A DNA stretch of 64,000 nt, from contig VTPC01004177.1 in NCBI GenBank assembly GCA_011009095.1, positions 31,053 to 95,052 on the forward strand, written 5' to 3'. This document shows, one piece after another, positions 21,901 through 31,700 of the stretch. The position numbers and the translations under genes are program-made. Within the stretch, counting starts at the first letter, position 1, and each line of letters starts with the position of its first letter. The stretch is from Ignelater luminosus. Taxonomy: Eukaryota > Arthropoda > Insecta > Coleoptera > Elateridae. The notes beneath the pieces were generated by a model. It was given only the letters and a program-made list of their open reading frames with translations. It was not told the origin of the DNA and searched no databases.

Positions 21901-24900
21901 TGTTTTTTTTAGCGATGAAGCCCATTTTCATTTGTGTGGGTCGGTTAACAAACAAAACATGCGCTACTGGGCTGACACCAACCCTCGAGAATTGCATCAA
22001 AGGCCTTTGCATTCACCCAAAGTCACAGTGTGGTGTGCAATTTCCTCAGCTGGAATTATTGGTCCCTGGTTTTTTGAGGAAAATGAGGTTACAGTGACAG
22101 TGAATTCGGACCGGTATGTAAACATGCTACAGAATTTTTTTTTCCCACGGCTAGAAGAGTTGGATTTGGGGGACACTTGGTTCCAACAAGACGGTGCAAC
22201 AGCACACACTTCAAGAGCATCGATGGCTGTTTTGAGGGAACACTTTCCAGAGCGCCTTATCTCAATTAGAGGCGATTTGGAATGGCCGGCACGCTCTCCC
22301 GATCTGTCCCCTTGTGATTTTTTTCTATGGGGTTTTTTGAAATCCCGTGTTTATGTGAACCGTCCAAGAACCCTACAAGATTTGAAGACCAACATCCAAG
22401 AAGAAATTGCCAACATAACACCTGCTATGCTAACAAGAGTCATGACAAACGCCAGAAATCGGTTTACGCAATGTATGGAGAATGGGGGACGTCACCTAAC
22501 AGATTTGATCTTCAAAACAATGTAAATAAAAACTTTAGACATGTACCTACATTATAAAAAATAAATAAATATTTTCCGATGCATACAATAGTTTTTATTG
22601 AGTTTTGAAAAAAGGAAGTTATGCTGCCGCACCCTGTATATATATTCCAAAAATGCAATTTGCAGACTTGAGTGCATTTGTTTTGATTTTTTTTTTGTTG
22701 ATAAATTTTTCCAGAAAAACTAGCAAGAAACTCTAGATATCGATCTTTACTCTGCTTCTGCATGTGACCTTGATCTCAGTGCGTTATGCCGTCAGGAAGT
22801 AGCTGGCAGAAACAGAAATCTGATCTAACCCCGGGCATAACACCTTCGAACATTATAAACAAGAACAAACTCTGCCTTGTCTCCGTACACAACTTTTTCA
22901 GAAAGAGTAAAGAAAGGTAGCCTGACCATGAGTCACTCCACCCGTCCATCCGTTCCTTAAGAAGCTTAAAGTATGACGGAGCCCACTCATGGCACCTTGA
23001 CATTCTCATTCACAGATTTCCCAAAAAGGGGTCAGTGCTGATGGCCTGAAGCATTCTCGTCTGCAGATTCTTCAAGAAAGTTAAAAAAAAAAAACGAAGC
23101 TCGATTATGGACCACCGCAAATGGCCTGTTACATCCCTTTTCACAGATTCCTCCTGAAGCATCTCCGTCCGCAAATTTCCCAAAAAGTTCAAAAAGTCAA
23201 GAGAGTCAGATAGCCTGATAGATTCCATTTCCATTCATGAATCTCTCAATCACTGCATGTAGCATGGCCATAAATTTCGCAAGTTTAAACATCCCCGTCC
23301 GTAGACTTTTCAAGAAGCTTAAAGAAGGTCGAAGCCCCCGTCTGTAGTTTCCTTAAGGTAAAGAAAGAACTCAATCATGAGCCACCGCAGGTGGCGACAC
23401 ATCTTCATCCGTAGTTTTCAAGAAGGTTAAGTAGAGCGCTTGTGACCATCCACAGCATATCCCCCTTCAGAGACTCAGCAAGAGAGTTAAATGCTCACTG
23501 CAAGTGACCTTAGACATCCCCTTCCAGATTCTTCGAAAGCATTAAAAATGGCCTGATACATCCTCGTCCATAGATTCTTCAAGAAGGCAAATCGAGTAGG
23601 CCGACACATTAAGAAAGTTGCAATAGGACGCAGCTCGATCATAACACATCACATCCGACACATTTTCATTCATAGATTCCTGAAGTAGTTTAAATTAGGT
23701 CACAATCCGACCATAGATTATCACAAGTGGCTTGATACGTCGCCGTCCATAGATGCTTTAAATTAAATGACGAGTCCCAGGTGGCCTGAAACATCTTCGT
23801 CCATGCAGTTCTCAAGAAGCGAACCGCAATTATGAACCACCTCTTCGATAATTAAAAGTTAAAAGAGAGAGAAATCCAATCGAGAGCCACTGTAGGTGGC
23901 TTGACACATCACCCTTTCACAGACTTTTCAAGAGGGTTTTAAAAGATTGCTTTATTCCCTTCCACTGATTACTCGTAAAGACTAAAAGAGGATGGAGCTC
24001 GACATCCCCGTCACGGATTTCCCAATGAGGTTAAGGGAGGGCCACCACAATTCCTCAAGAAGGTTAAAGCTCTACAGCAGTCCATCGCAGATGACCTGAC
24101 ATTCCCGTCATAGATTGTTCAAAAGGATTAGAAAAACGGGGCCAGATAATGAGCCACCGCAAATGGCCTGACACATCCTCTTTTCTAATTTCCTCGAGAA
24201 GGTTAGAGAAAAACGAAGGCCGGCACTGAGTCGCCTCATGCGGTTCGTCAGTCTCTCATAGATTTCTCAAGAAGACTAAAAGAAGGCGGAGCCCGACCAT
24301 TAACAACTGCAGGTGGCCTGATACTTTTTCTTTCTTAATTTCCTCAAGAACGTTAGAGAAAAACGAACGCCGGCATTGGGTTGCCTCATGCGGTTCGACG
24401 AAGCTTCTTTCATTGATTTCTCAAGAAAACTAAAGGAAGGCGGAGCCGACCATTGACCACCGCAGATGGCCTAATACTTTTTCTTTCTCAATTTCCTCAA
24501 GAAGGTTAGAGAAAAACGAAGGCCGACTCTGGGTCGCCTCGGGCAGTCCAACACAGTCCCTTTCATAGATTTCTCAAGAGAACTAAAGAAAGGAAAAGTC
24601 CGACCATTGACCATCCTTCCATAGACTCTTCAAACGGGTTAAAAAGCGGCGGAACCTGGCTGTGGTGGCCTGCCACATCTTTCTTAATTTGCTCAACAAA
24701 GTCAGAGAACAACGAAGCCCGAGTCTGGGTCGCCTCATGCGGTTTGACAAATCCTCTTTCGTAGATTCCTCAAGCAGACTAAAACTAGACGGAGCTTGAC
24801 TATTGACCACCACAGGTGACCTGACACATCCTCTTCCGTAGGTTCCTCAAGAAGGTTAAAAACAGAGCAACCTGGTCAAGGTCCACGGCAGGTGGCCTTA

Positions 24901-27900
24901 AGCATCTCCGTCCGTAGATCTTTCAAGAGAGTTAAGAGAGGGTGGAGCCCAACCATCGGCCACCGCAGGTGGCATGACACATGCCGGTCCGTAGATCTTT
25001 CAAAAAGAAGACCAGCGCAGATGGCCTGGCAAATCCCCTTCCGTCGAGTCCTCAAGAAGGTTAAAGGACGGCGGAACCTAAGCAAGGGCCACCGCGGATG
25101 GTCCTAAGTATCTCCGTCCGTTGATGTTTCAAGAAAGTTAAGAGAGGGCGGAGCCCAAACATCGGCCACCGCAGGTGGCCTGACACATGCCGGTCTGTGG
25201 ATTCCTCAAGAAGTTTAAAAAACGACGGAACCTAACCAAGGACCACCGCGGGTGGCCTTAAGCATCTCTGTCTGTAGATCTTTCAAGAGGGTGAAGAGAG
25301 GGCGGAGCTCCACCATCGACCACCGCAGGTGGCCTGACACATGCCGGTCTGTAGATTGATCAAGAAGTTTAAAAAAGGGCGGAACCTAACCAAGGACCAC
25401 CGCGAGTGGCTTAAAGTATATCATCCCATAGATCTTATAAAAAGGTTACAACAGGGCGGAGCCCAATCATCGGCCAAGGATGGAGTGCAGACCACCGCAG
25501 GTGGCCTGATATCCCCTTCCGTGGATTCCTCAAGAATGTTAAAGGATGGTGGAACCTAACCGAGAACCATCGCGGTCCGGAGATACCTCAAGAAGTTTAA
25601 ACAAAGACGTTGAGTCCTCAAGGTTAAAGAACAGCGGAACCTAAGCAAGGGCCACCGCGGGTGGCCTTAAGTACCTCCGTCCGTAGATCTTTCAAGAGAG
25701 TTAAGAGACGGCGAAGCCCAACCATCGGCCACCGCAGGTGGCCTGACACATGTCGGTCCGTAGGTCTTTCAAGAAGCTTAAACAAGGACAGAGTATAGAC
25801 CAGCGTAGGTGGCCTGGCAAATCCCCTTCCGTAGATTCCTCAAGAAGGTTAAAGGACGGTGGAACCTAACCAAGGACCACCGCGAGTGGCCTTAAGCATC
25901 TCCGTCCGTAGATCTTTCAAGAGTTAAGAGATGGCGGAGCCCGACCATCGGCCACCGCAGGTGGCCTGACACATGCAGCTTCCTCGAGAAATTTAAGGAA
26001 GGATGGAGTGCAGAGCATCGCAAGTGGCCTGACATCCCCTTCCGTAGATTCTTCAAGAATGTTAAAGCGGGTGGCCAGACCATAGGTGCTAGCTGCCAAA
26101 AGAAGGCCCTTCCCTTACAAAAAGTGTCTTCTTTCTAAAAGTCAGTAGTTGTCGAGATAAATCCAAGTTTAGCTGTTTCTCCCAAATTGCAGAAGGTTTT
26201 ATTTTGACATTGTAAGGCATTGCTTGCACCCGTCTTATGGAAGATAGCAATACCGACTTTTTTGTTAAGTTGAACGAGAATCAGAAAATGACAGAACTCT
26301 CCATTTTCAGAGGCATAGCAATCTTTACCTAAACAAATGTTTCGTCCTATCTCAATCTTCGCCACTGAGCCGGAGGATCAATAATAGTAAAAGGGTAAAT
26401 TGCTTACTGTGACAATCATGCAGATAAGGAGTCTGCACAATTCTTACGGATTATGGTCGCTTTGCTGCTTTTCTTTAATCTTCTTGGAGGAGGCATTAGT
26501 GTGGTCTCTTTAGATGGCCATCGATCAATCATCCCATAGTCTCAGAAGTAGTCGAGTTCCATTAATAATTAATAATTCCAATCATCATCCATCAAGCCAC
26601 CTACGGTGGCACGCAGTTGAATTTTCATCCTCAATTAAGTTTCTTGCATCAGTCAGACTTTGTTTTGCTTTCGTCAAAGACACGGTAGACCTATTACTAC
26701 CAACAATTAAAGTTATTTCCGTCATTTTCAAAGCCAACTATAATAAAATAAACTCTATACGTTCTTAAACGGGAAGACAAATTGAACATGGAAGATCTAG
26801 TTAACATGAAAAAACGCCAACTTTAAATTTAAAACAATTGAAATTGCCCCGTTGGCCTTTCTTGTAGTAGCCGTCACTAATCCTTTGCATAATTTCTTCA
26901 ATTTTCTCAGTTTATCTACCTTTTAATGTTCTGTAATTGCGATGATTCAACCCTCAGCGGTCTTGTCTTCTTTTTTTGTTAATCGTTCTCCTGGAAATTC
27001 TATTTCTTTAGCTTCTAGGAACACAACGCGATCAATTACTAATAATAATAGTAATTACTTTCTACTCAATACATTATCAGAGCGATTAGAAGTGATGTCC
27101 ACCGCAGTGGCGGTAGCTGTAGTGTCTAAATACAATCCGTTTGGAATAAATCCAAAAAATTTAAGAGTAACCGTGACTCATAAGCACAATGAGTTTGAAA
27201 ATAATTGTAACACGACGGCCTCAACTTTAAATTTAAATACCGGGGACACCTCGCACACACCACCCTGGACGTTCTCCTCTGATCATTTGTCAGCTTCTTT
27301 TTGACATGAATACCACCTCTCTCTGCGTATAGTACTATGTATTAATGCGCACCATGGTAAATTCATCCTGAAATCATCCTATTAGTTACACCGCCGCCGT
27401 TTCAAACGCGATGCGTGTCAGGTGCGACACAATTAACATTAATTCTCCAACTTAATAGGATAATTAATAGAATGAATGTTATTATTATGATTACGTTACA
27501 CAACGCGTAGGTAGGTGTAATAGAGAAATGAAACGGAGTATTAGTATATATCAGGTGCTTAAGTTGGGAAGATAAAAAGAAAATTATCACTGAAACCTGA
27601 CCGAGCGGAATATCAGCTTGATACATCCTCTATCAAAATAAAAACAAATAATGTTGAACTGCAGCTCGTTGGCCTTGATGGGTCATCGTCCGGCCTACCA
27701 TGGTTTAAAACCTCAATAAATTTGATTCCGACTTAAATACGGATATTCTTGCCAAAAATTAAAACGAATCGTTTTTCTATTAAAACGGGGCAACTATTAA
27801 GTTCCCCAAAAATGTCAACAACACACACTTCTAATATAAATTTGCTAATTTGAAATGCAAAAGAGCATTATTATGCAAACAGTTTTAAATATATCCGATT

Positions 27901-28513
27901 TTAACATTACTTGGATGTTTTTTAACTCGTTCAGTTATAAAAGTATACACACAATTGTTGAATTGTTTTGCGTTTTAGGTTAGAAAAATTCATAACGGAT
28001 AACAGCTGAAACGATTCGATTTTATTAAAAATAAGAAATCGTGGCCCACTTCCTACTGTAAGATCTAATTAGATTAGTTAATTTCACAACATTAACAGTT
28101 ATTCAAATACGAAATAAACCGGTTTGTTTATTAATTTTTCCGAAAATGCATTTGCAATTAGCTTAGAATTAATTGACAGTTATCGTAAAAACAACACAAG
28201 ATTAACATACTGTTAGACAAGTTTCATTAAATAATATTATTAAGAATTCAATGATCTTAATTGAATCAAGATTCAGTTATCATTTCTTTAAGGAATAAAC
28301 ATATTTTTCAGTGATAGCAACAATAAAAACAGTGCAACAACATAACCGAAAAGTCGAGCGTTTACATCAAAACATTGTCCCTTTCAAAGGTTACAGATAA
28401 ATGCACCTGCCCTAGTTTCAAATAATCAATGAAGTGAAACCTACTCTGACATTTCCTTGTTCATTTTCCATTCTCGGTCGTTTATTATGAGGCCCATCTC
28501 CATTAAACGCCAT
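18939..28513 (-). CDS. sm: hnRNP-L / smooth-type RNA-binding protein, partial (4 coding exons resolved)
   Basis: Nuclear RRM protein of the hnRNP-L family, which binds CA-rich RNA and regulates splicing (family knowledge). Exons seen on the minus strand: 28513-28445 (start codon, MAFNGDGPHNKRPRMENE, donor GTAGGT); 20303-20187 (RRKRPDDAKPNHVLLFTIIN, PMYPITV, donor GTAAGT); 19200-19115 (EVLHTICQPSGNVLRIVIFK); 19035-18939 (FDSLEAAVRAKDTLHGADIY, SGCCTLKIDFAK, donor GTAAGT). The last three join in frame into RRM2, with phases 0 and 2 matching. The 19200/19035 junction needs a U12-type AT-AC intron. I did not find exons for RRM1, expected between 20304 and 28444, or for RRM3 and RRM4 downstream, so whether the gene is intact is unproven. 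Identity is strongly supported by the near-invariant GADIYSGCCTLKIDFAK and IVIFKKNGVQAMVEFD. Confidence 0.8.
19036..19114 (-). other. sm: U12-type (minor spliceosome) AT-AC intron in the smooth homologue
   Basis: On the minus strand the intron starts ATATCCTTT, which equals the U12 donor consensus, contains TTCCTTAAC, which equals the U12 branch-point consensus, and ends CAC with the branch adenosine about 10 bases from the exon. It is 79 nt long. Splicing it out joins GTAGA to ATTTGAT and gives QAMVEFDSLEAA, the expected hnRNP-L sequence. No GT-AG alternative keeps the frame. Confidence 0.9.
20900..21130. repeat. Diverged direct duplication in a smooth intron
   Basis: Bases 20900-20967 and 21061-21130 match imperfectly in the same orientation, each ending cccatcyycgtcgccaca after an AT-rich stretch with ttc-taaaygattt. 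No element ends are visible. Confidence 0.45.
21320..22636 (+). mobile_element. DD41D mariner-superfamily transposon, complete (1317 bp)
   Basis: Perfect 29-bp terminal inverted repeats (21320-21348 and 22608-22636, beginning CAGGGTGCGGCAGCATAAC), each flanked by the TA target duplication (21318-21319, 22637-22638). A single transposase gene lies between them. Perfect repeats and only one visible lesion imply a recent insertion, here in an intron of smooth and in antisense to it. Confidence 0.95.
21454..22525 (+). pseudogene. DD41D transposase with a single frameshift
   Basis: Cuts and pastes the element by binding its TIRs (HTH) and using three aspartates. The start at 21454 (MRWNSEERAFAVEAYFSSGC) opens a typical N-terminal HTH. 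The frame shifts once near 21594-21600, after VPDR, and the second frame runs to 22525 (279 codons from 21686). It has GLSDRSVRR-type second HTH residues (LRLSDRSVRRILRDD), FHPYKMAIVQEL, the first catalytic D in FFSDEAHFHL, the second in FQQDGATAHT and the third in RSPDLSPCDFFLWG. There are 41 residues between the second and third aspartates, placing it in the DD41D group. One indel is the only visible defect; a sequencing error cannot be excluded. Confidence 0.9.
22760..26100. repeat. Satellite-like tandem array, ~78-bp units, in a smooth intron
   Basis: About forty degenerate units. A typical unit reads ccaccgcaggtggcctgac, then acatgccggtccgtagat, then ctttcaagagagttaagag, then agggcggagcccaaccatcgg. 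In 24800-26050 two types alternate: one with cctgacacatgccggtccg and attcctcaagaaggttaaa, the other with ccttaagcatctccgtccg and gatctttcaagagagtt. That gives ~155-bp higher-order dimers. The left part (22760-24400) is more diverged. The CCACCGCNGGTGG core is nearly palindromic in each unit. Long frames inside are by-products of the repeat. Confidence 0.85.
26101..28444. other. Large smooth intron remainder without recognised exons
   Basis: AT-rich. One diverged satellite core (gccacctacggtggc) lies isolated at about 26596. A 120-codon plus-strand frame (26942-27304) and a 76-codon minus-strand frame (26135-26365) have no domain I recognise. The RRM1 exons of smooth should lie somewhere between 20304 and 28444 if the gene has the usual four RRMs, but I could not identify them. 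Confidence 0.4.
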
Positions 28514-28756
28514 TTTGAACTAAAACACCACTGCGATTACAACTAACCACTTCAACGCCACGCACAAAACTGTCAATTTTTTTCGGTGCAGGAAATGGTA
28601 GCAAGTACAGTTTCAAAAAGCATGCGTAATTAGGTTGCGCCATCTAGTATTCACCAATCTAACTGAACGTGGAGACTCCTGTAATCTACATAACAAAACA
28701 TCAAATGTCATATTTCAATTTGAATTTTTAATTATTTCTATAAACTTTAATTTACA
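28514..28756. promoter_or_regulatory. Divergent promoter region between smooth and transporter gene 1
   Basis: Only 243 bases separate the two start codons, which face away from each other, so both core promoters and 5' leaders must fit here unless upstream non-coding exons exist. A gcgccatctagt motif lies at 28637-28648; its core AGATGGCGC (reverse strand) resembles the core recognised by insect CTCF (inference). No strong TATA box at a convincing distance is evident. Confidence 0.5.
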
Positions 28757-31700
28757 ATGCGTGCTTTTAAAGAACTACTACAGGTAATGAAATAAATTAC
28801 CAAAATTAATTAGAAAAACCGACTAAAACATTTCTTACAGCAATCATCAGTTCAAAAAGATGATGAAGGACCACCAGATTTTGATCAGCAAGATGATATT
28901 TCTAGTATTTAGTTATTTAGATATAAAATAATATTCAAACTTATTGAATATTATTTGTTTTAGCGCGTGAAGAATTTATCAAAGAATTAACAAAAGTTGG
29001 TGGACGATCATTATGGTCTTTACTAGTTATTATTTTAATGTGTATGCCTGGTTTTTGTTACATTTTATTGCATACTAACTTTACAAAGGTTACCACTTCA
29101 AATTTCGACACTCGTTGCCTTATACCAGAACTTGAAAATGCAAACTGGACTTATGATGATATTCGCACAATTTCCACACCTGCGTACATTTATAACTATC
29201 ATTAAATATTATTATAACTTTCATGCTAATTTTTAGAAATGCAAACTGCTCTTATTACCTTTACAATTATGTAATCCTTAGAGGAATGGGTTTCAAGAAA
29301 GCTTTAAAACGTACAAGAACACTTAGGCCTCCATCGGTTGCAAGATGTGAAACATTTGTACATAGAAGCCACAATCAATACTCCCTTTATCAAGAAGTTC
29401 AAATTATATCCAGTTTGGGTTTTAAAAAATTTTTAATATTTTTATCATTTTTAGTTTTCTTTAGTATGTAAACAAGCTATTCATGAGGAATTCCTGAATA
29501 TTTCACCAGTGTATGGTAAAATCTTTGCTAGTTTATTTCTGGTTCCTCTAGCAGATTTGTAAACATTGCAAACTTAATCTAAAATATTTATTGTGTGCAA
29601 ATCTTTAAAGGATTGGTCGCAAACAATTAATTAATTGGGGTGTTCGCATATTCCTAGCAGGAGGATTGGTTGTTGCTTTAGCTCCGTCATTCGAGGCTTT
29701 AGTGTTTGGTAGAGTTTTAATTGGAATGGCATACACAACCATGATACACTCAATCGAAGCTGTAGGCAAGATTTTTATTTTAGTTTCTTAATTGTTAATT
29801 TTCTTAATCTTAACACTTATAGTTGTGGAGATTTCAAGTATCGATGTAAGACCACTTCGTTTTATAGCAATGAATACGGGAATTGCTCTAGGGTATTGCA
29901 TTGTACCATTAATTGCAACAAAAGTATGGCATTGGCGTACTTTACAATGGGCTGTTTGCTCTTCCCTGTTAATATTGCCATTAACCGCATGGTAAGTATA
30001 AAATGATCATAAGCACTTAATGCTTAGTTATATTTTTTTTACTATATAAAGCATTATTAGAATTTTGGGGCCGTGGGGTTAGTCTTAGCATTCTGCCATG
30101 TTTATCAAGGTAAGTATTGTATACATATTATATAGGTTTGTTTATTTGTTGCACTGGTTCAGCACTTTTTATAATTTTTACACTAAATTCGTTCGTTTGT
30201 GAAATTAGTGCTGTACTAACTTGGACTTATTTCTGTTCGTTTCTTAGAGTGCAGCTGCATTAATCTGAACTATTTGCACTTTAAAGCAGGTGCAGCAAAA
30301 TTCAAGGTAGTGGAGAAAGAAATTCTAACCTTTTTGTTGTTAACCTAAAAAATTATTTAAAAAGCAAGTATCCTAACTGAAGAAAATGAGCGAAGCAATA
30401 TGGCATCAATGTGAAATGTGCAATTATAGTAATAAAAATGAAGATTTAGTTAGGTTATTATTTCTTTATTATGTTGCATCAAGTTGCACTCAGTTCATTT
30501 AAAATGCCATAATTTAGTGTAAATACAGCTGTCTCTCTCTTTGAACTTGCTGCACTCGTGACGTATAAAAGTGTACAAAATGCAATCAAACGAACAAACT
30601 AAAATTGTGCATACATACAGTTTGTCTTAGGCTACTAGGAACATAGCCGCTATTGTTGCGTATGTATCCAAGGTTACGGACCAATCGTTAACAATAAAAG
30701 TACTAAAAATAAACAAAATACAGCTTGTCTTGTCTTACGTTGTCTAGGTAACGCAAACTTGCTATTTTATTATGATTGTTTTAATAAAAATTACAAAACT
30801 AGTAGGTACCCTTGACTAAATTAAAAAAGAATAATGTCATGAGGATATGTCAATCTGAAAATTTTGGCAGTTTGATTTTGTTACTATCTATGCTTGGCAA
30901 AATAATTTTGAATTTTGAAAGGTTTGGGTGCGTTTCACCAAACCTTCATGAAAATAGAACTGTTCGTGACAAAACGGAGCAGGAAGAAATTCAGCAGGTA
31001 ACTGTATTAGCAAAGACACTGTTTGCGAAATTTTGAAAGAAAACAACTATAAATGTTTCAAAATTGAGAAAACTCAACAATTATTTCCTGAAGATCAAAT
31101 GAGAAGAATGAATTACTGCGAAACGGTTATAGAGATGGCTCCGCTCATAAAACTGCGGAAGTACAGAAATTTTTAAGTAATATTTTTCCTGACCGCTTAA
31201 CAAGTCATAGAAGAAGGATCAGCTGGCCGCCAAGGTCGCCTGATTTATTGGTAAATGACTTCTTTTATGGGGACATTAAAACGTCATTTATCGCCAAGAA
31301 GAAACGAGAGCGCATGCGTTGGAAAAGCTCAGAGAAAAAAAAACTCTGTCACTCCTTCTATCACATTAAGAAATGTAAGAAATGTTAGACAAGAATTTTA
31401 CGATTGTCTGGGCTATTGTTTGCCTTAGGCAGGTGTCTTATTTGAACGTTAATTATAAATATTCCTATTTTTGGGAGAGCTAAATAATTTAGAATTACCG
31501 AAAGGTTTGTTTTATTGTATGTAAATACTTATTTTTTTGTATTTTGTAGTTATTAAATGATCTCAGATTATGAAAATGCTTTTAATACGAGTTTCTTTAA
31601 TTTAGTTGGTTTCTATGGTTTTTTGTACAGTACGAGCTTTGTACGATTGTTTCGTAACCTTGGATACGTATACAACAATAGCGGCTATGTTCCTAGTAGC

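Noticed and set aside
24583-25559. Several 60-85-codon frames on both strands
   Set aside because: All are by-products of the ~78-bp satellite units.
22760-26100. CRISPR-like array, considered because of regular palindromic repeats
   Set aside because: Units are degenerate head-to-tail copies without unique spacers, in a eukaryotic intron.
26942-27304. 120-codon plus-strand frame in a smooth intron
   Set aside because: Composition is ordinary intron-like, with no recognisable motif and no exon partners.
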